NCBI GenBank assembly: GCA_024277475.1
Contig: JAJRVC010000485.1
Span: 1 to 13,236 of the forward strand
DNA length: 13,236 nt
Reading direction: 5' to 3'
From: Deltaproteobacteria bacterium
GTDB lineage: Bacteria; Desulfobacterota; Desulfobacteria; Desulfobacterales; JAFDCJ01
Every line of letters begins with the position of its first letter. Position 1 is the stretch's first letter. This document shows, in pieces, positions 7,806-13,236 of this stretch. The notes beneath the pieces are model-generated. The model saw only the letters and a list, made by a program, of their open reading frames with translations, was not told where the DNA came from and did no database searches. Position numbers and translations under genes: made by a program.

Positions 7806-9131
7806 TTACTTCCGCTTGCGCGCAATACCAAAAAGTCCGGCCAGACCGGAACCGATGAGCAACATCGAGGCTGGTTCCGGCACTGCCGACAAGTCGGCAA
7901 CATTGGCCAAAGCCCCCAGAGCTACATTAGAGGTATCTGTATAGGCGCTGAAATCCATGGCATCAAGAAGACGGATGCCGTCCGCCCGCAGAATGTACGC
8001 ATAGCCGGCAAAAGGGTTAGCCCACCACCTAGCAGTCATGTCATCGTCGGCCGCGATGGTCACGGCCCAGGTGCCGTCGAGATTCAAGATTCTTTCATAG
8101 ATCGGGTTGCCGCCTTTTGGCGTATACCCAACGATTTCCCAGGAATCTGCGGTGGTCCAGACCCCGTCGGGGATAACACCGGCGCCATGGAAGGAGACCT
8201 CGTTGGCAAAGTCAGGGCCCACGTCCCAGCGGTCTGTGTTGTCGGGATTGGTATTGTTGACCACAGCACTGGAAGAAAAAGATTGCAAATCAGAACCAGC
8301 CCAGACGTTAACCTCAATAGTCCCGTAGCTCCGCATTTCAAAATCGGGCACGACATTCGGGCCGGAAATAATGCCATCAATGGAGACATCAAAGGCCCAA
8401 CTGAACTTCAACTGCCCTGCCATAATCTCTGTAGCAGCTGGATTGGAGGCCATGACCGACCCGCACCAGCCGATGGCGTCTTCAATTGCATATGGCTGAA
8501 AGGTGATCCTGGCAGGCTCATCAACCTTATTTATGGGAACATCGCCGACCTGTAGATAGGAGAAGGTATCGTAATACCCGAACCGCATATCCTCCTTGGC
8601 CACACTATAGTTACCGTTCAGGTCGATCTGCATATTGTTGAACTGGGAGCCGACAGTGGCGGATGAGGAATAATCATGAGCCCGATAGGCCTCCACCTGG
8701 GCATAGGTCGTCGGCCGGTCATAGCCGGGGCCGGTATAGCCCCATTTATAAAAACTAGCGGCACCGTCCATGTTGGCATTGGTCCAAGTCGGGTCGTTAT
8801 CAAAATCGCCCAATACAGTCTGCCCTACGTCTGGTGTTTTGTAATCGGGTGACAGGGTCACCACATGTTGGATCTGCCCAACCTTGGCGGCATTGAACCC
8901 GGCGGTTCCGCTGACGGTCCAATCTTTGGCGCCAGCGCCGTTCGGGCCTAAATACCCCCAATCGTCAAAGGTGATGGTGGAAACCTCAGTGCCGCTTATG
9001 CCTTGGGCCCCCCCGTAGCCTCCAGCGACCGTGTAGCTATCCGTCCACACCGCGCCCATGGCGGATTGAGCCAGCAGCAAAATACTTCCTCCCGTTAAAA
9101 ACAAACTGAGATACTTTTTTCTCTTTCCCAC
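7806..9131 (-). CDS. PEP-CTERM sorting-domain surface protein 1
   Basis: 441 residues. The start is GTG at 9131, supported by GGAGGAG 6 nt upstream. A classical signal peptide is present: MGKRKK, then hydrophobic YLSLFLTGGSILLLAQ, with cleavage likely near residues 26-27. The C-terminus is a PEP-CTERM exosortase signal: PEPASMLLIGSGLAGL from residue 418, ending in the basic tail RKRK. Known biology: the protein is exported by Sec, then an exosortase cleaves at PEP and the product is anchored or released with exopolysaccharide or biofilm matrix. The ectodomain is rich in Gly, Asn, Asp, Thr and aromatics and matches no domain I know. Several Tyr lie beside Asp (PDYKTPD, AHDYSS, GYYDTF). The gene lies between fliB and ST4 and has its own sigma-54-type promoter. 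No exosortase is in the window. Confidence 0.9.
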   Translation of the reverse strand: MGKRKKYLSLFLTGGSILLLAQSAMGAVWTDSYTVAGGYGGAQGISGTEVSTITFDDWGYLGPNGAGAKDWTVSGTAGFNAAKVGQIQHVVTLSPDYKTPDVGQTVLGDFDNDPTWTNANMDGAASFYKWGYTGPGYDRPTTYAQVEAYRAHDYSSSATVGSQFNNMQIDLNGNYSVAKEDMRFGYYDTFSYLQVGDVPINKVDEPARITFQPYAIEDAIGWCGSVMASNPAATEIMAGQLKFSWAFDVSIDGIISGPNVVPDFEMRSYGTIEVNVWAGSDLQSFSSSAVVNNTNPDNTDRWDVGPDFANEVSFHGAGVIPDGVWTTADSWEIVGYTPKGGNPIYERILNLDGTWAVTIAADDDMTARWWANPFAGYAYILRADGIRLLDAMDFSAYTDTSNVALGALANVADLSAVPEPASMLLIGSGLAGLFGIARKRK

Positions 9132-9137
9132 TGTTTA

Positions 9138-9144
9138 CTCCTCC
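9138..9144 (-). promoter_or_regulatory. Strong ribosome binding site before the GTG start of PEP-CTERM1
   Basis: GGAGGAG on the - strand with a 6-nt spacer (TAAACA) to GTG. It decides the start, because no ATG lies between it and the signal peptide. Confidence 0.8.
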
Positions 9145-9182
9145 AGTTTATAAATTTACACTTTGCATTTCCAGAAGATAGC

Positions 9183-9270
9183 CGCTTTCCTCATGTGCGC
9201 CATCTATCCCATTTGACGAAATGAGTTGGGATATTGAAGCGTCGCTTTCCTCATGTGCGCCATCTATCCC
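9183..9270 (-). repeat. Two perfect 28-bp direct repeats, 60-bp period
   Basis: Positions 9183-9210 and 9243-9270 are identical (plus strand begins CGCTTTCCTC and ends CATCTATCCC) and are separated by 32 bp of unrelated sequence. Identity stops sharply on both sides apart from scattered matches. Both copies fall in the predicted leader of PEP-CTERM1. A tandem regulatory RNA element or a duplicated protein-binding site fits best; see the leader entry for the pairing. Confidence 0.9.
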
Positions 9271-9331
9271 CTTTCCCCGGCCACCAGCAATACCAGTCCG
9301 GGCATAATTAATTTTGCTCACATTTTATTTA

Positions 9332-9348
9332 TGCAAGATAAATGCCAG
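9332..9348 (-). promoter_or_regulatory. Sigma-54 (-24/-12) promoter of PEP-CTERM1
   Basis: On the - strand: CTGGCATTTATCTTGCA. It matches the RpoN consensus TGGCA-N6-TTGCA, with GG and GC exactly 10 nt apart. It is directed toward PEP-CTERM1, about 200 bp upstream of its start, in an otherwise non-coding gap. Some PEP-CTERM systems are known to be controlled by RpoN together with the PrsK/PrsR sensor-regulator pair, which agrees with this placement. Confidence 0.75.
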
Positions 9349-9406
9349 CCAAATGAACAAAAAACAAATTGGTACATTTCAACTAGTTAAAGGAACATGT
9401 CGTTAA

Positions 9407-9435
9407 AAAGCAGAGGGACTAACGCCCTCTGCTTT
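9407..9435 (-). terminator. Rho-independent terminator of ST4
   Basis: A perfect 11-bp stem AAAGCAGAGGG / CCCTCTGCTTT around a 7-nt loop. On the - strand it continues into five T. It lies 63 nt after the ST4 stop codon and upstream of the sigma-54 promoter, so it separates ST4 transcription from PEP-CTERM1. Confidence 0.85.
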
Positions 9436-9439
9436 CCAT

Positions 9440-9470
9440 AATTCCGGAAAAAACGTCCGAAATTCCGGAA
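9440..9470. promoter_or_regulatory. Tandem TTCCGGAA palindromes, candidate enhancer sites
   Basis: AATTCCGGAA occurs at 9440-9449 and again at 9461-9470, exactly 21 bp (two helical turns) apart. The core TTCCGGAA is self-palindromic. The pair is centred about 110 bp upstream of the -24 box, the usual distance for a bacterial enhancer-binding protein. The protein is not known. The sites also lie in the ST4 3' untranslated region, where they could form a hairpin. Confidence 0.5.
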
Positions 9471-9497
9471 CCATGAAAATTCAAAAAGGAAGGAATC

Positions 9498-11390
9498 CTA
9501 CCTATCATCCTCCACCAAAAGTGGCGCAAGAGTATTTTTCAGTGTATCGATATGCCGTTCGTAGTTACGCCAGCGCTCCACGGAACTGGAACACATTTCC
9601 TCCCGGAGCTGACCATAGCTCGCAGTGGCGACAACACGCTTGGTTTCATGGAAATTGAGGCAGGCATCATGCCACTCCAAGCTACAATGGACAAGAATCC
9701 GCCGGGTCCACTTTTCCTGACTGGCAACCATCTCTTCGTACTGCACGTCAAGAATAGGGATGTCCAGAACCTCTTTCCAATGCGCCATCAGACGATGGTA
9801 TTGCAGATAGTAGAGGCCAATGTTCTCCAGATCGGCAGCATAGTCATGGGGCCGGAGGAAACTTTGAAAATAAATGGAAAGACAGGTGTCCAACGGGTTA
9901 CGCCGGCAATGGATAATAGCCGCCTTGGGAAAAAACAAGCGGATCAAACCGAGATGAAGAAAATTCTGCGGCAATTTATCTGTTATTTTCGGCGATCCCG
10001 GGGCAAGAGCTCCAATACTGTGGAGGTAGGCAGCCGCCAGTTTATCGAGATCTTCAGGGCTCAGACCAGCCAGGGCAACGGGATAATGATTGCCATCCGC
10101 GTCTTTTATCCTGTCAATCAGCGATTCAATAAATCCCAATTCTCCGGCCCCGTAAACATCGGGATGGCTGGACAGAATCTGTTCGGTGAGGGTAGTGCCG
10201 GAGCGCGGCATGCCGACGATAAAAATCGGTCGCCGATCAGCATTGCCGGCCCGTGGCAAGGCAGACATTTTTTCGGAAGAAAATGTGTCCATCAGACTGC
10301 TGACATATTTCTGATGGGAATCATGGTCAAAAGAGAGCGGGACGGCTTCGCTGGCTTTCCGAAAAAATGAAAAGGCCTCATCATAGCGCCCCAGTTTATC
10401 CAGCAGGGTGCCTGCCGCATAGCTTAACGATTGCAAATGTATCGCCTCAAGATCATGCGTGAGCAGTTCATTTACAATGTCAAGGGCCTGGTCACAGCAC
10501 TGAAATTGCTGACAAACCCGAGTGAAAACATTGACGCTATCCGGGTTGTGCTCACCGGCTTCGTCAATCTGGCTAACCAGACGAAAGGCCTCATCCACCT
10601 CACCCTGTTGTTCAAGGATATAGGCCTTGCTACCCAACAGCTTAAAATCATAGGGTGATCTTACCATGGCCTCATCCAGAAGCCGCATGGCCTGTTCCCG
10701 GCGCCCCAGTTCACTCAATGTCGCCGCATAGCCGGTAATGACATCGCTATCCGCATCGCTGAGCCGGACAGCCGCTTCATAATGCTTTTCAGCTGCCACG
10801 ATATCCCCGACCGCCCGGCAGAGCAAACCAAGACCTTTATGGGCCTTAAAAAGATCAGGCTGGAGTCGGAGGGCTTCGGTATTATGATAAATGGCCTCCT
10901 CAATCTTTCCTTCCATGGTAAGAATTTCAGCCAGACCTGCATGGGCATGAGAATGGTTGGGGGTAATGGCGAGAACGCGTTTAAAATAGATGGCCGCCTC
11001 CTTCCTTTTTCCAGCCAGAATGAGGGCGCAGCCGGCATTGTTCAGCAGCCTCGGATCGTTTGGCGCCTGCTTCAGGGCTTTCTCGTAACAACGGGCGGCT
11101 TTTTCCTGCTGGTCAGTAGCAGCATAGGCATTGCCTAGATTTGTCAGGGAACCCACATGATCCGGCAGCACCTTTAACACCTTTTGAGCGCAACGGATTA
11201 CTTCCTGCATATTTCCCGCTTGGCCGTATGCCGTACTGAGCAAGAACCAAGCCTGCGGGTCACGCTTTTTTTTCTGAAGTACTTTTTCCAACAGACAAAT
11301 TGCCTCATCGGTCTGGTTGGCTTGCAGTGCATGGGTTGCTCTGGCAATTTTGGGATCGGCAACCGAAGGGCCGCCGGATGGTCTGCGCAT
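9498..11390 (-). CDS. TPR-repeat sulfotransferase ST4
   Basis: 630 residues, ATG with AAAGG 7 nt upstream. It begins like ST2 and ST3 (VADPKIARATHALQ) and has TPR repeats from about residue 12 to 380. The catalytic domain shows PIFIVGMPRSGTT (388-400), GAGELG with Glu417, DKLP with Lys472, and HCRRNPLDTCLSIYF with Arg497 and Ser505, then SYGQLREEMCSSSVERWRNY. It is 35 residues longer than ST3, and the difference is one whole extra TPR at about residues 113-146. No signal peptide, so the enzyme is cytosolic and uses PAPS. It follows the SEC-C gene by 119 bp with no terminator seen between them, so they may share a transcript, and it has its own terminator. The intact motifs argue for an active enzyme. 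Acceptor unknown; a protein Tyr or a glycan hydroxyl are both possible. Confidence 0.92.
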   Translation of the reverse strand: MRRPSGGPSVADPKIARATHALQANQTDEAICLLEKVLQKKKRDPQAWFLLSTAYGQAGNMQEVIRCAQKVLKVLPDHVGSLTNLGNAYAATDQQEKAARCYEKALKQAPNDPRLLNNAGCALILAGKRKEAAIYFKRVLAITPNHSHAHAGLAEILTMEGKIEEAIYHNTEALRLQPDLFKAHKGLGLLCRAVGDIVAAEKHYEAAVRLSDADSDVITGYAATLSELGRREQAMRLLDEAMVRSPYDFKLLGSKAYILEQQGEVDEAFRLVSQIDEAGEHNPDSVNVFTRVCQQFQCCDQALDIVNELLTHDLEAIHLQSLSYAAGTLLDKLGRYDEAFSFFRKASEAVPLSFDHDSHQKYVSSLMDTFSSEKMSALPRAGNADRRPIFIVGMPRSGTTLTEQILSSHPDVYGAGELGFIESLIDRIKDADGNHYPVALAGLSPEDLDKLAAAYLHSIGALAPGSPKITDKLPQNFLHLGLIRLFFPKAAIIHCRRNPLDTCLSIYFQSFLRPHDYAADLENIGLYYLQYHRLMAHWKEVLDIPILDVQYEEMVASQEKWTRRILVHCSLEWHDACLNFHETKRVVATASYGQLREEMCSSSVERWRNYERHIDTLKNTLAPLLVEDDR

Positions 11391-11509
11391 GGTTATACCT
11401 TTAGATATTAAAAAACATTTTAATTGGATAATTTCCGAGGAATCATGCAGGGCCTTTCATGTACGAGCAAAACTCCCATGCAATTTACAACGGCATATCC
11501 ATCTTTCAA

Positions 11510-12034
11510 TTACTCTCCTCTGGAAGCATGGACCATGTCGGCAACCCCGGCCGGCATGGTCTCCCTTATCTTATCGATGACCATGACAAGATCGTTGACA
11601 GGATAGGCTTCATACGTTTTTTCAGTTTTCTCTTTATAGGAAACCACCACGACCCGCTCATCTTTAAACGAGAAGGTATGACTCCATTCAATTTCTGTTG
11701 TATCAGGGTTCTCATCAATCTCAACCTTAATATCATTCCCCTGGTCGGTCAGTTGCAGCGCATCACCCTCTGTCACTTCAAGCAGCCAGGAATCCCCTTC
11801 GACGGTAGAAAAAAGCACCAGAACACCAAGGGGGCCAATAAGCTGTTTTTTTTCCTTTGCGGCATTTTTTATTTGTTCTACTGCTTCATGAATAACCTGG
11901 CGGTGTTCAGATGCTTCGCCTTTAGCCTTATCCATTGCCGCATATCTCTCTTCCAACTCCTTCACGAGACAGCATTTCTTATATTTTATTCCACTACCGC
12001 ATACGCATGGTTCATTCCTGCCAATTTTGCCCAT
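11510..12034 (-). CDS. SEC-C zinc-motif protein of unknown function
   Basis: 174 residues from the ATG at 12034, which has GGGGAG 6 nt upstream; an in-frame alternative 13 codons earlier lacks such a site. Residues 5-22 (GRNEPCVCGSGIKYKKCC) form a SEC-C motif whose Cys10, Cys12, Cys21 and Cys22 would bind one zinc. The same motif ends SecA, where it contacts SecB and the ribosome, and is found in many small proteins. Residues 24-64 are charged and helical. Residues 66-160 look like a small beta-rich domain (PLGVLVLFSTVEGDSWLLEVTEG, then FSFKDERVVVVSYKEK) that I do not recognise. No signal peptide. It precedes ST4. A chaperone-like role with exported proteins is conceivable but is only suggested by the SecA parallel. 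Confidence 0.85.
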   Translation of the reverse strand: MGKIGRNEPCVCGSGIKYKKCCLVKELEERYAAMDKAKGEASEHRQVIHEAVEQIKNAAKEKKQLIGPLGVLVLFSTVEGDSWLLEVTEGDALQLTDQGNDIKVEIDENPDTTEIEWSHTFSFKDERVVVVSYKEKTEKTYEAYPVNDLVMVIDKIRETMPAGVADMVHASRGE

Positions 12035-12377
12035 ATCACTCTCCCCTGCAGAATTAATCCCAGCTTTCAGCACTCATAAAAACCTTAAGCCCTTAAAAAA
12101 TCATCAGGTCCACACTTTCCCTGCATCTACCCAAACCACTCACTTTCACAGCAAACCTCATTCTACAGGCAACCAAAATTTCGCGCCACTCATCAATCTT
12201 GATACCCTTAAAAAATATTCCTTTACACACGCCAATGATTTCAGCAGCCCCCCCGATTGGGTGCCACCAGCAACAAGCAGCCTATTGAGATCATTCAAAC
12301 CTGACAACATGAGAGAACCGGCAATCCTTTTTTCCTGGTTTAATGGCATCAGCACCAACGAACTCATTCGGCCAAGC
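12035..12377. other. Non-coding gap upstream of the SEC-C gene
   Basis: 343 bp with no convincing gene. Short open frames exist on both strands (12158-12379 on the - strand, 12027-12425 on the + strand) but have no ribosome binding site, use poor starts and run into the neighbouring terminator. A 12-bp direct repeat CCCTTAAAAAAT occurs at 12090-12101 and 12205-12216. I could not find a good -35/-10 pair for the SEC-C gene, although its promoter must lie here if it is not read from further upstream. Confidence 0.5.
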
Positions 12378-12417
12378 AAAAAAAAACGCCCCCCCCGGAA
12401 ATCCGGAGAGGACGTTT
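12378..12417 (-). terminator. Strong Rho-independent terminator of PEP-CTERM2
   Basis: On the - strand: ACG, TCCTCT, CCGG, loop ATTT, CCGG, GGGGGG, CGT, then T9. The stem reaches 13 bp with three G-U pairs when folded as RNA. It lies 38 bp after the PEP-CTERM2 stop codon. Confidence 0.85.
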
Positions 12418-12454
12418 GGTCCTAGGTTTTTTCAATTTTCACGCAGTCTGAAAA

Positions 12455-13111
12455 TTATTTCCGACGGCGAAGGCCAAGAAGGCCGGCAAGACCGGAACCG
12501 ATCAACAGCATTGAGGCAGGCTCAGGTACCGCAGGAAACGGACCATTTACAGAATTGTAGAAGGCAGGAAACTGGCCGGGGAAAGGTGCGGTCTGCATAC
12601 CAGTACCAGCGGCACCGTAGTAATCAGTCCATGCCTGATCTTTAGCATAATATCCACCAATTCCATCCGGAGTAAAAACGGTCAGCACTGGGATATCAAT
12701 ATTGGTGGACCAGTCAAAGTACAGACCAACGGCGATATCGCCAGCAGCCAGATCAAAATTATAGGAGAAAAATGTTGTGGGGACGGTTCCATCTTTAAGA
12801 GGCGCACCAGGCAGGGCATAGCCGCTCCAGGTGTTGGCACCGGCAGTCTCGGAGGACCACTGCAGGTCGGCCTGCCAGATGTTACCGAAGAAGGCGACAT
12901 CGCCGTAGAAGGAACCGGTACCGGCGGTGGTGTCAATGGTGCCAGCATTCGTACCAGCAGCAAAACCGGTATCCGTGGTAGGAGTGGTGTAGCCAGTGAA
13001 CTCTCTCGGGCTAGCTGCATTATAAAAATCCATGGAGATATTATCGATTACGGTAGCACCAGCTTGACTGGCGATAAAAACACATGCGGCAGTTAATAAT
13101 ACTTTTTTCAT
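12455..13111 (-). CDS. PEP-CTERM sorting-domain surface protein 2
   Basis: 218 residues from the ATG at 13111, with GGAGG 8 nt upstream; an in-frame TTG five codons earlier overlaps that site and is rejected. The signal peptide is MKKVLLTAACVFIASQAGA, with cleavage probably after Ala19. The C-terminal signal starts at residue 196: PEPASMLLIGSGLAGLLGL then RRRK, sharing PEPASMLLIGSGLAGL with PEP-CTERM1, so both should use the same exosortase. The ectodomain (about 175 residues) is rich in Gly, Ala, Thr, Asp and aromatics and is unlike that of PEP-CTERM1; I recognise no domain in it. Tyr clusters near acidic residues (WTDYYG, MDFYN) are possible modification sites. It has its own terminator and a structured leader. 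Expected location: exported, then anchored or released at the outer surface. Confidence 0.9.
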   Translation of the reverse strand: MKKVLLTAACVFIASQAGATVIDNISMDFYNAASPREFTGYTTPTTDTGFAAGTNAGTIDTTAGTGSFYGDVAFFGNIWQADLQWSSETAGANTWSGYALPGAPLKDGTVPTTFFSYNFDLAAGDIAVGLYFDWSTNIDIPVLTVFTPDGIGGYYAKDQAWTDYYGAAGTGMQTAPFPGQFPAFYNSVNGPFPAVPEPASMLLIGSGLAGLLGLRRRK

Positions 13112-13119
13112 CCTTAAAT

Positions 13120-13124
13120 CCTCC
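13120..13124 (-). promoter_or_regulatory. Ribosome binding site of PEP-CTERM2
   Basis: GGAGG on the - strand, 8 nt before the ATG at 13111, directly after a run of eight T. Confidence 0.8.
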
Positions 13125-13152
13125 AAAAAAAATTTACCAAGTCGTTTGGTAA
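13125..13152 (-). terminator. Terminator-like hairpin in the PEP-CTERM2 leader
   Basis: On the - strand: TTACCAA, loop ACGAC, TTGGTAA, A, then eight T and immediately GGAGG. A 7-bp, A/T-rich stem with a long U-tract just before the Shine-Dalgarno could act as an attenuator, or the same dyad could be an operator. Confidence 0.4.
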
Positions 13153-13159
13153 TTTACGC

Positions 13160-13181
13160 CGGGAAACTCCAATAGTCCCCG
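13160..13181 (-). other. Upstream leader hairpin of PEP-CTERM2
   Basis: On the - strand CGGGGA pairs with TTCCCG (one G-U), with a further CT/AG pairing inside and a bulged T. It sits 7 nt upstream of the terminator-like hairpin, so the two could belong to one regulatory leader. The promoter itself is not recognisable and may be beyond the window end. Confidence 0.35.
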
Positions 13182-13236
13182 ACAATGATTCCTTCCTTCA
13201 AAACAACCAGTTTTTCATTTTACCATTAAGAGCCTA

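Larger units (their letters stand above)
9132..9321 (-). other. Predicted long structured leader of PEP-CTERM1
   Basis: If transcription begins about 12 nt after the -12 box, near 9321, the mRNA leader is about 190 nt and contains both 28-nt repeats. Each repeat starts GGGATAG on the transcript. In the first copy GGGATA pairs with TATCCC (plus-strand 9228-9233), and AAGCG-A-CGCTT forms an inner hairpin across the repeat end. In the second copy GATAG pairs with CTATC (plus-strand 9177-9181), extendable by two G-U pairs. I do not recognise a known riboswitch. No open reading frame of note is present. Confidence 0.45.

Noticed and set aside
9183..9270. CRISPR array (28-bp repeat, 32-bp spacer)
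   Set aside because: The dimensions fit, but there are only two copies, the repeat does not look like a CRISPR repeat I know, no third degenerate copy or cas gene is present, and it lies in the leader of a gene whose promoter is just upstream. The spacer also pairs with the repeat.
9552..10370. 272-codon open frame antisense to ST4
   Set aside because: It lies entirely opposite the conserved sulfotransferase domain and its translation has no domain character. It is a shadow of the ST4 codon usage; the same holds for the + strand frames opposite ST1, ST2 and ST3.
12090..12216. 12-bp direct repeat CCCTTAAAAAAT
   Set aside because: Half of it is an A-run; two copies 115 bp apart in AT-rich non-coding DNA do not stand out.
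12158..12379. 73-codon open frame on the - strand upstream of the SEC-C gene
   Set aside because: It starts with TTG inside the T-tract of the PEP-CTERM2 terminator, has no ribosome binding site, and shows no recognisable domain.
12027..12425. 132-codon open frame on the + strand
   Set aside because: It overlaps the SEC-C start and runs through the PEP-CTERM2 terminator; composition is low in structure and no ribosome binding site was seen.

Overview
This window comes from a Gram-negative bacterium. It encodes exosortase-type (PEP-CTERM) surface proteins, has a sigma-54-type promoter, and carries a large family of TPR-sulfotransferases. I would guess a sulfate-reducing or related Desulfobacterota (deltaproteobacterial) lineage, but no phylogenetic marker gene is present, so that placement is an inference.

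Layout, left to right. Positions 1-240 hold the 3' end of a VapC-like PIN-domain toxin gene on the + strand. The spacer to about 500 carries an 18/19-bp inverted repeat resembling a REP/MITE-type element. Then come three TPR-sulfotransferase genes on the - strand, read ST3 (6269-4482), ST2 (4444-2663), ST1 (2474-501). ST3 and ST2 are 37 bp apart and look like one transcript; ST1 follows after a 188-bp gap holding a weak terminator. Divergent from ST3 is a FliB-type lysine-N-methylase (6521-7726, +), whose promoter overlaps a near-perfect 21-bp palindrome. It converges, over a shared bidirectional terminator, on a PEP-CTERM protein gene (9131-7806, -). Further right on the - strand are a fourth TPR-sulfotransferase (ST4, 11390-9498), a SEC-C zinc-motif protein (12034-11510) and a second, smaller PEP-CTERM protein (13111-12455).

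The richest regulatory stretch is 9132-9497. Reading the - strand it holds two TTCCGGAA palindromes exactly 21 bp apart, the ST4 terminator, a textbook -24/-12 (sigma-54) promoter, and a leader of about 190 nt carrying two perfect 28-nt repeats on a 60-nt period. Each repeat can pair with a different downstream strand. The leader ends in a strong Shine-Dalgarno sequence and a GTG start.

How the genes may work together (inference): the two PEP-CTERM proteins are exported and sorted by an exosortase encoded elsewhere. The TPR-sulfotransferases have all the PAPS-binding landmarks of protein-tyrosine-sulfotransferase-like enzymes and no signal peptide. Together with the lysine methylase they would form a set of cytoplasmic enzymes that could modify surface proteins (or an exopolysaccharide) before export. 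No flagellar, exosortase, polysaccharide or sulfate-activation gene is in the window, so the substrates remain open.
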